Positions 27,407-36,727 are shown, counted from the stretch's first letter. The stretch: DNA of 64,000 nucleotides from Mediannikoviicoccus vaginalis (GCF_928097925.1 NZ_CAKMRI010000001.1:1-64000), one strand, 5' to 3'. Numbers and translations: made by a program. Notes: generated by a model from the sequence alone, not told the origin.

Positions 27407-27462
27407 GTAAGTGTCCGTACACTTACTGTGCTTGCTACAAAAGAAAGAATTAGATAGCAAGC
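27407..27462 (-). other. Candidate origin of transfer (oriT)
   Basis: Upstream of mobC are two inverted repeats: GTAAGTGT (27407-27414) with ACACTTAC (27419-27426), centre CCGT, and an 8-bp pair at 27430-27437 and 27455-27462. Tight palindromes next to the mobC start are the usual layout of MOBP oriT sites. The nick site cannot be fixed from sequence alone. Confidence 0.55.
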
Positions 27463-27527
27463 ATTAAGCAAGTTTTGAATTTATTATTTAATTATAACAT
27501 AAAAGTCAATGTATGTATATCAATATC

Positions 27528-27557
27528 TTGACTTTTAAACACAACAAGTGCTATAAT
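27528..27557 (+). promoter_or_regulatory. tetR promoter
   Basis: TTGACT (27528-27533), 18-base spacer, TATAAT (27552-27557). The -10 box overlaps the palindromic operator. A 9-bp inverted repeat AAAAGTCAA/TTGACTTTT (27501-27509, 27528-27536) covers the -35 region. Confidence 0.65.
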
Positions 27558-27572
27558 ATAACTAAGTTATAT
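27556..27572 (+). promoter_or_regulatory. TetR operator 1
   Basis: Perfect palindrome ATATAACT-A-AGTTATAT. It overlaps the -10 box of tetR. Nearly the same palindrome recurs at 28255-28273, upstream of the ECF genes. Confidence 0.75.
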
Positions 27573-27593
27573 TTAAAGGAAGGAGGGCAAATC

Positions 27594-28232
27594 ATGGCAA
27601 ACGGAGATTATGAAGTAACTCATAATAGGATTCTTAATAGCGGTAAGAAAATTTTCAAAGAACAAGGATTTGAAAAGGCAAATTTAAGAGCTATTTGCAA
27701 AGAAGCAGGTGTTACTACTGGGGCGTTTTATGGTCATTTTGATGATAAGGAAGCACTTTTTTCTGAGTTAGTTGAGCCGATTATAAGCCGAATACGAAAA
27801 TACTATGCTATGTATGAGGATAAGAGTTTTGAGACATATAAAAAGGAAGTTCCGCTTGGGAAAGAAACCATTTATAAAATTTTAGACTCTAAAGCACATG
27901 GTGCTGTTAAGATGGTCTTGTATTTTTTTGAAAATAAAGATGCGTTTGAGTTATTAGTGTTTGGTTCTTATGGAACAAAATACAGTAATTTTTTAGATGA
28001 ACTCGTGGAAATAGAAGATAAAAATCACATCAAAATATTAAGCATGATTTATGGTGAAGATGGTGTCGGTAGTGTAATAACCGATATGGGAATTCACTTA
28101 ATTAACCATGCATATTATTATGCTTTATCTGAAGTTGCTGTTCATTCTAAAAGCAGAGAAGAAGTAGAATTAAATGCCAAACTAATTTCAAAATTCTTTA
28201 ATGAAGGATGGGGCAAAATAAGAGGTTTGTAA
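27594..28232 (+). CDS. TetR family repressor of ECF/ABC locus 3
   Basis: A 212-residue protein. The start is ATG 27594, behind GGAGGG; an upstream in-frame ATG at 27513 lies before the promoter. The N-terminal helix-turn-helix (GFEKANLRAICKEAGVTTGAFYGHF) is typical of TetR. The C-terminal ligand domain is not classified. Matching palindromes at its own promoter and in front of the following operon point to repression of both, released by a ligand that may be the transported compound. Confidence 0.85.
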   Translation: MANGDYEVTHNRILNSGKKIFKEQGFEKANLRAICKEAGVTTGAFYGHFDDKEALFSELVEPIISRIRKYYAMYEDKSFETYKKEVPLGKETIYKILDSKAHGAVKMVLYFFENKDAFELLVFGSYGTKYSNFLDELVEIEDKNHIKILSMIYGEDGVGSVITDMGIHLINHAYYYALSEVAVHSKSREEVELNAKLISKFFNEGWGKIRGL

Positions 28233-28254
28233 AATGGAAAATTTTTTTGCATCA

Positions 28255-28273
28255 AATATAACTTAGTTATATT
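28255..28273 (+). promoter_or_regulatory. TetR operator 2
   Basis: Perfect palindrome AATATAACT-T-AGTTATATT between tetR and the EcfS gene. Shares the ATATAACT/AGTTATAT arms with operator 1. Confidence 0.75.
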
Positions 28274-28355
28274 AAAGATTTAATTTTATACAAATTGGCA
28301 ACATGCTGCTTTACAAGCAGATAAAAAATATTATATGTATTCAAGGAGGAGAAAA

Positions 28356-28952
28356 ATGAATTTAAAAGGTATTGTAAAAATAGCAGTATTTTCTGTTATT
28401 GGATTTGTTCTTACGATGGGATTAGGATTTTTGACAGGTTCTTTTGGAATGATTCCGAGTTTGTATTTATCATCGGCACTTGCAACAATTATTGCCGCAC
28501 CAGTTTTTGTAATAATGTGTAAACAAGTCGCACAAAGAGGAACAGCATTCTTATATTTCTTATTACTCGGCGTGTTCTATGCTCTTATGGGAATGTGGCC
28601 TGTAATAGTAGTTTGTGCAATTGCAGGAATATTAGCAGAGCTTGTGATTGGTAAAAAGGAAAATTACTCAGGCAATAATATGAAAGTAGGACTTGGTTTT
28701 GGTGCTGGTATGTTTATATATTCGCTTCATGCGATGTATTTCACATTCGTATTTGGAGTAGAAGGTCTTACAAAACAATTCCCTAAGATGTTTACAACAG
28801 ACTATGCAACATTTCTTTATAATTTTTACACCCCTAAAAACATTGCAATTTGCGTAGTGATCGCAATCGTTGCATCAATTATTGGTGCTAATTTTGGAAC
28901 ATATATTTACAACAAATTCTTTAGCAACAGGAAGAAAAAAAGTGTTTTGTAA
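28356..28952 (+). CDS. ECF transporter S component, MptD/Trep_Strep family (locus 3)
   Basis: A 198-residue membrane protein. The start ATG 28356 follows AAGGAGGAG; an in-frame ATG 21 bases earlier has no site. Six hydrophobic segments, with VLTMGLGFLTG and MIPSLYLSSALA near the N-terminus. It opens an operon of six genes under TetR control. Substrate unknown; see the locus 1 and 2 homologs at 2225 and 13176. Confidence 0.8.
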   Translation: MNLKGIVKIAVFSVIGFVLTMGLGFLTGSFGMIPSLYLSSALATIIAAPVFVIMCKQVAQRGTAFLYFLLLGVFYALMGMWPVIVVCAIAGILAELVIGKKENYSGNNMKVGLGFGAGMFIYSLHAMYFTFVFGVEGLTKQFPKMFTTDYATFLYNFYTPKNIAICVVIAIVASIIGANFGTYIYNKFFSNRKKKSVL

Positions 28953-29655
28953 AGGTGAAAAAAACTATATAGAAGGATACCAACTATTAGATAAAATCAA
29001 CCCACTTACTATAGTTGGGTTGATTTTACTATTTTCAGTTATTCTAACTGTTGGAGAGCAATCACAATATTTATTTTCCCTTATTTTTGTCTTAGGACTA
29101 TTATTCTTATTTTCTATAAGAAAGGCATTTAGAACGATATGTTCATTGCTTATAGTATGGGGACTTATTTATTTGCTGAAACCCCACTTAGGAAATGTTT
29201 TGGTTGGTTCTATATATACAATGCTACTTATAGTGTTGAAATTTGCTCCACTTTTCATTTTGGGAAAAGTGCTGTCTTCATATAGTTCTTCGCATCTAAT
29301 TGCTGCATTTAGAAAAATTGGTATTGATGGTGGAATAGGTATAGGAATCACACTGTTTTTTCGTTTTATTCCGGAAATTTCTATTAGGATGAAGGAAATA
29401 AACAATGGCATGAAAATTAGAGGATTTAAAGCAAGTATTTTCAAACCAATTAAAACATTTGAATTATATTTTGTTCCTCTTATGTATAAGTGCATAGATA
29501 TAAGCGATACCTTAACTTGTTCAATCATATCAAAAGGCATTGAATATGATGGTAAAAAAACAAGTTTCCATGATGTAAAATTTACTTTTATCGATATTGT
29601 AATGTTAATGATTGGAATAATTTTGGTTTTGGTGAGTGTATGGAAAATATCTTAG
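28942..29655 (+). CDS. ECF transporter transmembrane protein EcfT (locus 3)
   Basis: A membrane protein of 237 residues if it starts at GTG 28942, inside the end of the EcfS gene and behind GGAAG; an upstream ATG at 28870 would overlap EcfS more deeply. It shows about five hydrophobic helices. The first coupling motif reads KIRGFK. The second reads ISKGIE, with lysine where EcfT normally has arginine. The stop overlaps the ATPase gene by 16 bases. Confidence 0.75.
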   Translation: MFCKGEKNYIEGYQLLDKINPLTIVGLILLFSVILTVGEQSQYLFSLIFVLGLLFLFSIRKAFRTICSLLIVWGLIYLLKPHLGNVLVGSIYTMLLIVLKFAPLFILGKVLSSYSSSHLIAAFRKIGIDGGIGIGITLFFRFIPEISIRMKEINNGMKIRGFKASIFKPIKTFELYFVPLMYKCIDISDTLTCSIISKGIEYDGKKTSFHDVKFTFIDIVMLMIGIILVLVSVWKIS

Positions 29656-31109
29656 AAGCAAATATACGCAAATTTTCATACGGAGAGGACTTAGTACTAA
29701 AAGACTTAAAACTGTCTGTAAAAAAAGGAGAGATAGTTGTATTAACAGGTCTTTCAGGATGTGGGAAAACAACATTTTTAAGACTTCTAAATGGACTCAT
29801 TCCATATTTTTACGAAGGAAATTTAGAAGGTAATGTTGAGCTTTTGGGAAAAGAAATATCTTCGTATCAGAAAGGTGAACTTGCAAAATATATAGGAAAT
29901 GTATTTCAAAATCCCAAGGATCAGTTCTTTTGCGATGTGGTTGAAGATGAAGTTGCTTTGGTAGGAGAAAATCTTGGGTTAGATGGGAACTTATTAAAAG
30001 AAAAGGTAGATAAAGCATTAAATTTACTGGAGATAGGTCATATAAGAAAAAAATCTATCTTTGAATTGTCTGGTGGAGAAAGACAAAAGGTGGCGATAGC
30101 AGGAACACTTATTTATGATACAGACATTATCTTTTTCGATGAACCTTCAAGTAGCCTTGATTATGACAGTATAAGGAAATTTGAAAACATACTTGTTAAG
30201 TTAAAAGCGATTGGCAAGACAATTGTAATAGCTGAACATAGATTGTATTACCTTAAAAATATTTTTGATCGTCTTGTCTATATGAAAGATGGAACGGTAG
30301 AAAATATTTTTAAAAAAGGTGAACTCGATAACCGGAAGTGTAAAGAACTGGAATTAAGAACATTAAATGAAAAAGAACTTGTGTCGGAAAAAGAGCCATT
30401 AAAAACCAGAAGCTATATAAAAGTCGACAATGCAAATATTCACCAAGGAAAAAGAACTTTGATAAAAGATTTGACTTTTGACATTAAAGAAAAAGAAATC
30501 ATGGGAATTATTGGTTCTAATGGAATTGGGAAAACAGCATTAGCAAATTCTTTGTGTGGGCTTTCAGAAAAAAGATTAGATGTGAATTATGGAAAGAACA
30601 AGAAGGAACGATTGAAAAATTCTTATTTAGTTTTGCAAGATGTTGATGCTCAGATTTTTTTAGACACTGTGGAAAATGAGCTGATATTTTGTAAAGAAAA
30701 GAATACGGAAAGTGATTTAGAAGAAATACGAGATTACTTAAAGAAAACAAAGTTGTGGCATAAGAAAGTAAGCCACCCACAAAAATTGTCTGGTGGTCAA
30801 AAACAAAGACTTGCGATTATTACTTCGTTTTTATCCAATCGAAAATTGATAGTTTTAGATGAACCGACCTCTGGACTTGATTATAGAAGTATGAGTATTA
30901 TATCTGATTTAATTACAGAAAAATCAGAGGAAGTTCCATTTATAATTATTACGCATGACTTGGAACTACTATTCAAAACTTGCCATTCTGTTTTAATGAT
31001 TGGCAGAGAAAATTATAAAAAAATATCTGTAAAAGGAAATGAACAAGTCATTATGGATTTTATGGATAATAAAAAATCTTTGATTAAGGAGGAGAATGAT
31101 GTTAAATAA
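29640..31109 (+). CDS. ECF transporter ATPase EcfA-EcfA' fusion (locus 3)
   Basis: A 489-residue tandem ATPase. Domain 1 has Walker A GLSGCGKTT (about residues 39-47), LSGGERQK and Walker B IFFDEPSSSLD. Domain 2 has GSNGIGKTA near 292, LSGGQKQR and VLDEPTSGLD. It drives transport through the EcfT at 28942 and the S component at 28356. It overlaps the following ABC gene by 14 bases. Confidence 0.85.
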   Translation: MENILEANIRKFSYGEDLVLKDLKLSVKKGEIVVLTGLSGCGKTTFLRLLNGLIPYFYEGNLEGNVELLGKEISSYQKGELAKYIGNVFQNPKDQFFCDVVEDEVALVGENLGLDGNLLKEKVDKALNLLEIGHIRKKSIFELSGGERQKVAIAGTLIYDTDIIFFDEPSSSLDYDSIRKFENILVKLKAIGKTIVIAEHRLYYLKNIFDRLVYMKDGTVENIFKKGELDNRKCKELELRTLNEKELVSEKEPLKTRSYIKVDNANIHQGKRTLIKDLTFDIKEKEIMGIIGSNGIGKTALANSLCGLSEKRLDVNYGKNKKERLKNSYLVLQDVDAQIFLDTVENELIFCKEKNTESDLEEIRDYLKKTKLWHKKVSHPQKLSGGQKQRLAIITSFLSNRKLIVLDEPTSGLDYRSMSIISDLITEKSEEVPFIIITHDLELLFKTCHSVLMIGRENYKKISVKGNEQVIMDFMDNKKSLIKEENDVK

Positions 31110-32889
31110 GGTTTTTGAGTATGCTGGTTCGCATAAGAAAACAATACATTTAGCGAGTTTTATTATGCTATTAAGTGTCATTATGGGAGTTGTGCCATTT
31201 CTATTTGCTTATCAGATTATAAATCCTTTGATTTTAGGACAAAATTTGGAATTCAAAAGGTTAGTTATTTTGCTTGCCGGTATTTTGATATGTTTGGTTT
31301 TGCAAGCATTATTAGGTGGTTTGGCTCTTAATATGTCTCATAAGGCAGCATATAACACATTATTTGGACTTAGAACATCTCTACAAAAAAAGATGGAGAA
31401 TCTTCCCTTAGGAGCTATTGAAGAAAAGGGAACAGGTGCTATTAAAAAGATGTTTGTAGATGATATTGGTAGTTTGGAAGTTCTTTTGGCACACTCATTG
31501 CCTGAAGGAATTGCCAATTTAATTGTGCCTGTAATGGTATATATTGCAATGTTTTTCGTTGACTGGAGACTGGCACTTATGTCTTTGGCATCCATTCCAC
31601 TAAGCATTGTCGCTATGATGATTATGTATTCCGCGGGAATGAAAAAAATGGGACCATATTATATGGCGAGTGAAAAAATGAATAATACCATTATTGAATA
31701 TGTGAATGGTATGGAAGTAGTAAAAGTGTTTAACAAGCAAACGGAATCTTATCAAAGATTTTCTAAAGATGTTGGAGATTATAGAGATTATGCACTCGCT
31801 TGGTATAAGACTGCATGGCCATGGATGGCATTGTATAGTGCCTTGCTCCCATGCACGATTATATTAACATTGCCGCTTGGCGGTTACTTTGCTTACATGG
31901 GCTATGTTAGTCTTTCTGATTTGATATTGGTATTATGCCTATCTTTGAGTATTGGCTTACCACTCTTAAAGGCTTTGGGATTTTTACCAACAATGCCACA
32001 GCTTAATTATAAAATATCTGCATTGGAAGATGCTTTAAATATAGAACCATTAAAACAAGGTGAAAACAGGTTTAAAGGTATAGATCATACTATTTCCTAT
32101 GACAATGTTACATTTGGTTATCAACTAAGCAAGATGGGAGAAAATGGACAACCTGAAACATACATTAAAAATGTGATTCATAATGTGAGCTTTACAGCAA
32201 AAGTTGGAGAAAAGACAGCCATTGTTGGAGAATCAGGCTCAGGTAAAAGCACTTTAGCGAAACTCTTAATTCATTACTATGATGTTTTAGAGGGAAGCAT
32301 TAGCATTGGAGGACAAAATTTACAGGATATGAGTCTTAAGGCACTGAATAAAGAGATTTCTTATGTATCTCAAGACCAATATTTATTTAATACTTCACTC
32401 TTAGAAAATATTCGTATCGGAAATTTGTCAGCTACCGATGAAGAAGTGATAGAAGCTGCAAAGAAAGCTCAGTGTATGGAATTTTTAGATAAGCTCCCAA
32501 ATGGTATTTACTCTTTGGCTGGCGAGGCAGGAAAGATGTTATCAGGTGGAGAGAGACAAAGAATATCCCTTGCAAGAGCTATCTTAAAAAATGCACCGAT
32601 TGTTGTACTTGATGAGGCAACAGCCTATGCAGATCCTGAAAATGAAGAAAAGATGGAAGCTGCGATTGCTGAACTTGTAAAAGGTAAAACATTGATTGTA
32701 ATTGCTCATAAACTTCCGGCAATTGTAGATGCAGACCAAATATTGGTAATGAATCATGGTCGTTTAGTTGCAAATGGAAAACATAAGGACTTGTTAGAAT
32801 CATCAGCAGAGTATCGTAAATTATGGAATGCGACAATATTTAGTAAGGAATGGAAAATTGATAGAAAGGCAGGTGAAATGAATGTTTAA
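31096..32889 (+). CDS. Exporter-fold ABC transporter, half 1 (IrtA/YbtP-like, locus 3)
   Basis: A 597-residue half-transporter. Membrane helices fill about residues 15-310. The ATPase domain has Walker A GESGSGKST near 378, LSGGERQR, Walker B IVVLDEATAYADPEN and H-loop IAHK. The D-loop YADPEN parallels AADPEN in the locus 2 homolog. The gene has a doubled ATG start right after GGAGGAG. It overlaps the next ABC gene by eight bases, so the two are co-translated. Confidence 0.85.
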   Translation: MMLNKVFEYAGSHKKTIHLASFIMLLSVIMGVVPFLFAYQIINPLILGQNLEFKRLVILLAGILICLVLQALLGGLALNMSHKAAYNTLFGLRTSLQKKMENLPLGAIEEKGTGAIKKMFVDDIGSLEVLLAHSLPEGIANLIVPVMVYIAMFFVDWRLALMSLASIPLSIVAMMIMYSAGMKKMGPYYMASEKMNNTIIEYVNGMEVVKVFNKQTESYQRFSKDVGDYRDYALAWYKTAWPWMALYSALLPCTIILTLPLGGYFAYMGYVSLSDLILVLCLSLSIGLPLLKALGFLPTMPQLNYKISALEDALNIEPLKQGENRFKGIDHTISYDNVTFGYQLSKMGENGQPETYIKNVIHNVSFTAKVGEKTAIVGESGSGKSTLAKLLIHYYDVLEGSISIGGQNLQDMSLKALNKEISYVSQDQYLFNTSLLENIRIGNLSATDEEVIEAAKKAQCMEFLDKLPNGIYSLAGEAGKMLSGGERQRISLARAILKNAPIVVLDEATAYADPENEEKMEAAIAELVKGKTLIVIAHKLPAIVDADQILVMNHGRLVANGKHKDLLESSAEYRKLWNATIFSKEWKIDRKAGEMNV

Positions 32890-34627
32890 GCTAATATCAA
32901 GAATTTTAAACTTGTCAGGAAAGTATAAAAATAGAATTAAAGGGGCATTTGTTTTTGCCTTTGTTGAATCCATATTAAGTAAAATGCCTATATTTATTGC
33001 ATTTACCGTTTTGATAGGATTTTATGAAAAAACGAATACCTCCAAAACTTTTCTATATGTAGGAATAGGACTTGTTTTAGTGGTTTTATTACAAGCGGTG
33101 GTTCATTTCTTAAGCGATAAATTGCAAAGTGCAGCCGGCTTTCTGATTTTTGCAGACAAAAGGATGGAGCTTGGAAATCACCTTAGAAAACTTCCTATGG
33201 GATATTTCACATCAGGAAATTTAGGAAAAATCAATTCTGTTTTAAGTTCAGATATGGCATTCATTGAGGAAGTATCCATGAGTACCATAGCTAATATGAT
33301 GAGTTATGTGCTTTCAACCGTTGTGCTTACTATATTCATGTTTGTTTTGGATTATAGAATAGGTCTTGTGTCTGTGTGTGTAACTCTAATAGCAACATTA
33401 CTTGCAAGCAGAATGAATAAAATGTCTTTATCTGAAGCTGTTATCAGGCAAGAGCAAGGAGAGAAGCTAACAGATGCAGTTTTGTCATTTGCAGAAGGAA
33501 TTAGTGTAATCAAAAGCTATAACCTTTTAGGAGACAATTCAAAGGCTCTTACAGACAGCTTTGCTTCATCAAGAGACACTTCTATAAAGTTTGAAAAGAA
33601 GATGACACCTTGGACAAGCGGATTGAACATCATTTATGGTATCGGAATTACATTTATTTTGGCACTTGCTTTGTATCTTCATTTACAAGGAATGTTGAAA
33701 CTTCCTTATGTGTTAGGACTGATACTATTTGTATTTGACTTATTTAGTCCATTAAAAACTCTTTATGGAGAAGCAAGTAGGCTAACAGTTATGAATGCTG
33801 CTTTAGATCGTATTGAAGAATTATTAAACGAAACAGAACTACAGGATACAGGTAAAAAACATATCTTAAAGGCTAGGTTTGGTGAGCCGGAAATTAGTTT
33901 TAATCATGTGAAATTTTCTTATGGAGAAAAAGAGGTTTTGCATGATATGAATTTTGAAATGAAAAAGAATACAATGACAGCTTTAGTTGGACCATCTGGT
34001 GGAGGAAAATCTACAGTAGCCAACCTTTTAGCGAGATTTTGGGATGTAGACTCCGGTGAAATTTTGATTAGAGGAGTGAATATAAAGGATGTTTCACTAT
34101 CTGAATTGATGTCGGAAATTAGTATGGTTTTCCAAAGAGTGTATTTATTCCAAGATACGATTTTTAATAATATTGCCATGGGGAAAGAAAATGCGACGAA
34201 AGAAGAAGTTATAGAAGCCGCAAAAAAAGCAAGATGCTATGACTTCATTATGGCACTTCCTGATGGATTTGACACAATGATTGGAGAAGGAGGAGCAACT
34301 CTATCCGGTGGTGAAAAACAAAGAATTTCTATTGCTCGCTGCATATTAAAAGATGCTCCTATTGTAATTCTTGACGAGGCAACAGCAAGTGTTGATGTGG
34401 ACAATGAAAGCTATATACAGGAAGCAATCAGTGAATTGGTAAAAAACAAGACATTGCTTGTGATTGCCCATAGATTAGGCACAATCAAAGAGGCTGATAA
34501 TATTATTGTAATAAAAGATGGGAATATTGCAGAACAAGGAATTCACAGTGATTTAATGACTTTAGATGGAATCTATAAAAATATGGTACAACTGCAAGAA
34601 AAAAATAAAGGACTTAAAATTATATAA
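32882..34627 (+). CDS. Exporter-fold ABC transporter, half 2 (IrtB/YbtQ-like, locus 3)
   Basis: A 581-residue half-transporter with Walker A GPSGGGKST near residue 370, LSGGEKQR, Walker B IVILDEATASVD and H-loop IAHR. All ATPase motifs are canonical, unlike its locus 1 and 2 counterparts. It is the presumed heterodimer partner of the 31096 product. Confidence 0.85.
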   Translation: MFKLISRILNLSGKYKNRIKGAFVFAFVESILSKMPIFIAFTVLIGFYEKTNTSKTFLYVGIGLVLVVLLQAVVHFLSDKLQSAAGFLIFADKRMELGNHLRKLPMGYFTSGNLGKINSVLSSDMAFIEEVSMSTIANMMSYVLSTVVLTIFMFVLDYRIGLVSVCVTLIATLLASRMNKMSLSEAVIRQEQGEKLTDAVLSFAEGISVIKSYNLLGDNSKALTDSFASSRDTSIKFEKKMTPWTSGLNIIYGIGITFILALALYLHLQGMLKLPYVLGLILFVFDLFSPLKTLYGEASRLTVMNAALDRIEELLNETELQDTGKKHILKARFGEPEISFNHVKFSYGEKEVLHDMNFEMKKNTMTALVGPSGGGKSTVANLLARFWDVDSGEILIRGVNIKDVSLSELMSEISMVFQRVYLFQDTIFNNIAMGKENATKEEVIEAAKKARCYDFIMALPDGFDTMIGEGGATLSGGEKQRISIARCILKDAPIVILDEATASVDVDNESYIQEAISELVKNKTLLVIAHRLGTIKEADNIIVIKDGNIAEQGIHSDLMTLDGIYKNMVQLQEKNKGLKII

Positions 34628-34652
34628 AATTGGTCTAAGAGAGGAGAAGACG

Positions 34653-36005
34653 ATGAAACAAGATATGAAAGAACAATTATTAACAAAAAGACCAATAGAC
34701 TTGTTATTTCAATTATCTATACCGGCTGTTATCGGAATGATTGTTATCGGCTTATATCCGTTAATGGATGGAATATTTGCTGGAAAAATCATAGGGCAAA
34801 CAGCAATGACAGCCTGTGGTGTCGCAATGCCGCTTACATTCTTTAATAGCGGTGTATCTACGCTTCTTGGTGTTGGTTCGGCATCCGTTCTCTCCAGAGC
34901 GATAGGAAAAGGAGATCAGAAAACCGTAGATAAAATTATGGGCAACCTAATCTATTGGGTGATTTTCTTCTCTGTAATTATTACGGTTGGAGGAATACTT
35001 CTTGCTCCACATTTTTTAGATATGGTCGGTGCAACGGGTGAAATCAAAGCCTATGGTATTAGATACCTTAGAGTGATTTTTATAGGCTCTCTATTTGTAA
35101 ACTTCACACAGTCCGCAAACATGGTTATGCGTGGTGAAGGACTGATGAAAAAAGCTATGACGATTATGGGATTTGGGGCATTACTGAATATTATTCTTGA
35201 CCCTATCTTAATGACTGTTATGGGTGAATATGCGATTGAAGGTGCTGCCCTTGCAACCATCACAGCACAATTTGTTCAGGCAGTGGCAACACTACATTAT
35301 TTCTTGAAGAAGAGTAAAGTTGTTAAAATCCATAAGATAAAGTCTGATCCGGAGATAAAAAAAGAAATGTTTGGGGTAGGATCATCAGCTATGATGATGC
35401 AACTTCTGTTTATGATACAGCAGACCATGCTTTATAAAATGGCATTTAAGTATGGCGGAGATACCAATGGAATTTTGATGGCGGCATCACTTCGTGTATA
35501 TGCCTTTTCATTTATTCCTCTTTGGGGAATGAGTCAAGGATTGCAACCTGTTGTTGGAACAAACTTTGGAGCAAAGCAATATGACAGAGTAAGAGAAGCT
35601 ATGAAGGTCTTTTCTATTGGCGGTTTAGTTCTTGCAGGAATCTTTTGGGTTCCATCCCTATTGCTGTCAAGTCAGATACTTTCGCTATTTGGTGTAGAAG
35701 CAAACATCATTGCACAAGGGGTTGGAAATTTTAGATTGTTCTATTCCGTTTTTATCTTGTATGGAGTAATGGTTATGACTGTTACTTTCTTCCAATCAAT
35801 CGGAAACGGAAAGAAAGCCGGAACTATTGTTATGCTTAGACAGTTATTCTTATTTGTTCCTGCAATGATCTTTTTGCCAATGGTATTTAGAATAAAAGCT
35901 GTTTGGTTCACACAGCCACTTGTAGATTTCATTATGATTGTTGTTGGAATATTTATGATGATTGGCGAGTTGAATAAAATGGGACAAGAAAAAGTTCAAG
36001 CATAA
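34653..36005 (+). CDS. MATE family efflux transporter
   Basis: A 450-residue protein with about 12 hydrophobic helices. The N-terminal MATE pattern (IPAVIGMIVIGLYPLMDGIFAGKIIG) and the second-half repeat (GMSQGLQPVVGTNFGA) are clear. I chose ATG 34653 behind GAGGAGAAG; an earlier in-frame ATG at 34566 lies inside the ABC gene. It closes locus 3 and has no counterpart in loci 1 and 2. It may export the ligand or a toxic chelate, using Na+ or H+. Confidence 0.85.
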   Translation: MKQDMKEQLLTKRPIDLLFQLSIPAVIGMIVIGLYPLMDGIFAGKIIGQTAMTACGVAMPLTFFNSGVSTLLGVGSASVLSRAIGKGDQKTVDKIMGNLIYWVIFFSVIITVGGILLAPHFLDMVGATGEIKAYGIRYLRVIFIGSLFVNFTQSANMVMRGEGLMKKAMTIMGFGALLNIILDPILMTVMGEYAIEGAALATITAQFVQAVATLHYFLKKSKVVKIHKIKSDPEIKKEMFGVGSSAMMMQLLFMIQQTMLYKMAFKYGGDTNGILMAASLRVYAFSFIPLWGMSQGLQPVVGTNFGAKQYDRVREAMKVFSIGGLVLAGIFWVPSLLLSSQILSLFGVEANIIAQGVGNFRLFYSVFILYGVMVMTVTFFQSIGNGKKAGTIVMLRQLFLFVPAMIFLPMVFRIKAVWFTQPLVDFIMIVVGIFMMIGELNKMGQEKVQA

Positions 36006-36090
36006 AATTTCTTATCAGGTGTTTAGAATTTGAAGCATTAGAAGGATTTTATTTATGGGAAATAGTTAGCTATAAAATGGAGGGATAGAA

Positions 36091-36192
36091 ATGGAAAAGT
36101 CTATATATTTATTTGAAAGAATAAACCACAATAAGAATAGTCCTTTTTCCTATAAGCTTTATAGCTATTTATCTTTCCATATGCTTGTCTAA
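36091..36192 (+). CDS. Possible 33-residue peptide
   Basis: ATG 36091 sits eight bases after GGAGGGA and encodes 33 residues starting MEKSIYLFERINHNKN. Good ribosome site, no homolog I recognise. It may be a fragment of a larger gene or a leader peptide before the terminator at 36237. Confidence 0.3.
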   Translation: MEKSIYLFERINHNKNSPFSYKLYSYLSFHMLV

Positions 36193-36236
36193 ACAATTAA
36201 ATATAATTAAAGGAAGAACAAGTTTCTTTCGTTTTA

Positions 36237-36277
36237 GAGGACTTCTCATGCCAAGATGCAGGAGTCCTCCTTTTTTT
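36237..36277 (+). terminator. Rho-independent terminator
   Basis: Arms 36237-36243 and 36263-36269 pair over 7 bp and lead into seven Ts. It is related in stem and loop to 6430-6471. Confidence 0.7.
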
Positions 36278-36316
36278 GCCTGAAAACGCAGACAAAAAAA
36301 GAATGGAGGAAACATT

Positions 36317-36727
36317 ATGGCAAGAGAATATTACCTTTATGTCAGAGGAGAAAAGGTAAAAGTCAGTGAAGATATTTATAAAGTCTACTGGCGAGAACGT
36401 GAACACGAGAAGTATTTAGAGCGAGTGGACAAGAAAAACCACTTGCTCTTTTTTTCATCCCTAAAGCATGACGGGAATTTTGAAGACAATCTAGAAGATA
36501 AAAATGTTGATGTAGAAAAAGTTGTAGCTACACAAATTATGATTGAAGCACTAAGTAATGCTATGTCAAAGTTAAATAAGGATGAACGGGAAATCATTGA
36601 AAGATTATATTTCAATGATGAAACACTTCGTTCAGTAGCAAAGACTCAAAATATATCACATCCTGCTTTAATAAAAAGGCGAGATAAGATTTTAGAAAAA
36701 CTAAAGAAATTTATAGAAGAAATATAA
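36317..36727 (+). CDS. Sigma-70-like factor of a Tn916/Tn1549-type ICE
   Basis: A 136-residue protein with a C-terminal region-4-type helix-turn-helix (LNKDEREIIERLYFNDETLRSVAKTQNIS, then HPALIKRRDKILEKL). The N-terminus (REYYLYVRGEKVKVSEDIYKVYWR) is characteristic of the small sigma-like proteins encoded before xis/int in this ICE family. It starts behind GGAGGAAAC. It probably regulates ICE genes. Confidence 0.8.
   Translation: MAREYYLYVRGEKVKVSEDIYKVYWREREHEKYLERVDKKNHLLFFSSLKHDGNFEDNLEDKNVDVEKVVATQIMIEALSNAMSKLNKDEREIIERLYFNDETLRSVAKTQNISHPALIKRRDKILEKLKKFIEEI

Noticed and set aside
27513-27593. Upstream 27-codon extension of tetR
   Set aside because: It spans the promoter and operator. 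The ribosome site before 27594 gives a normal TetR length.
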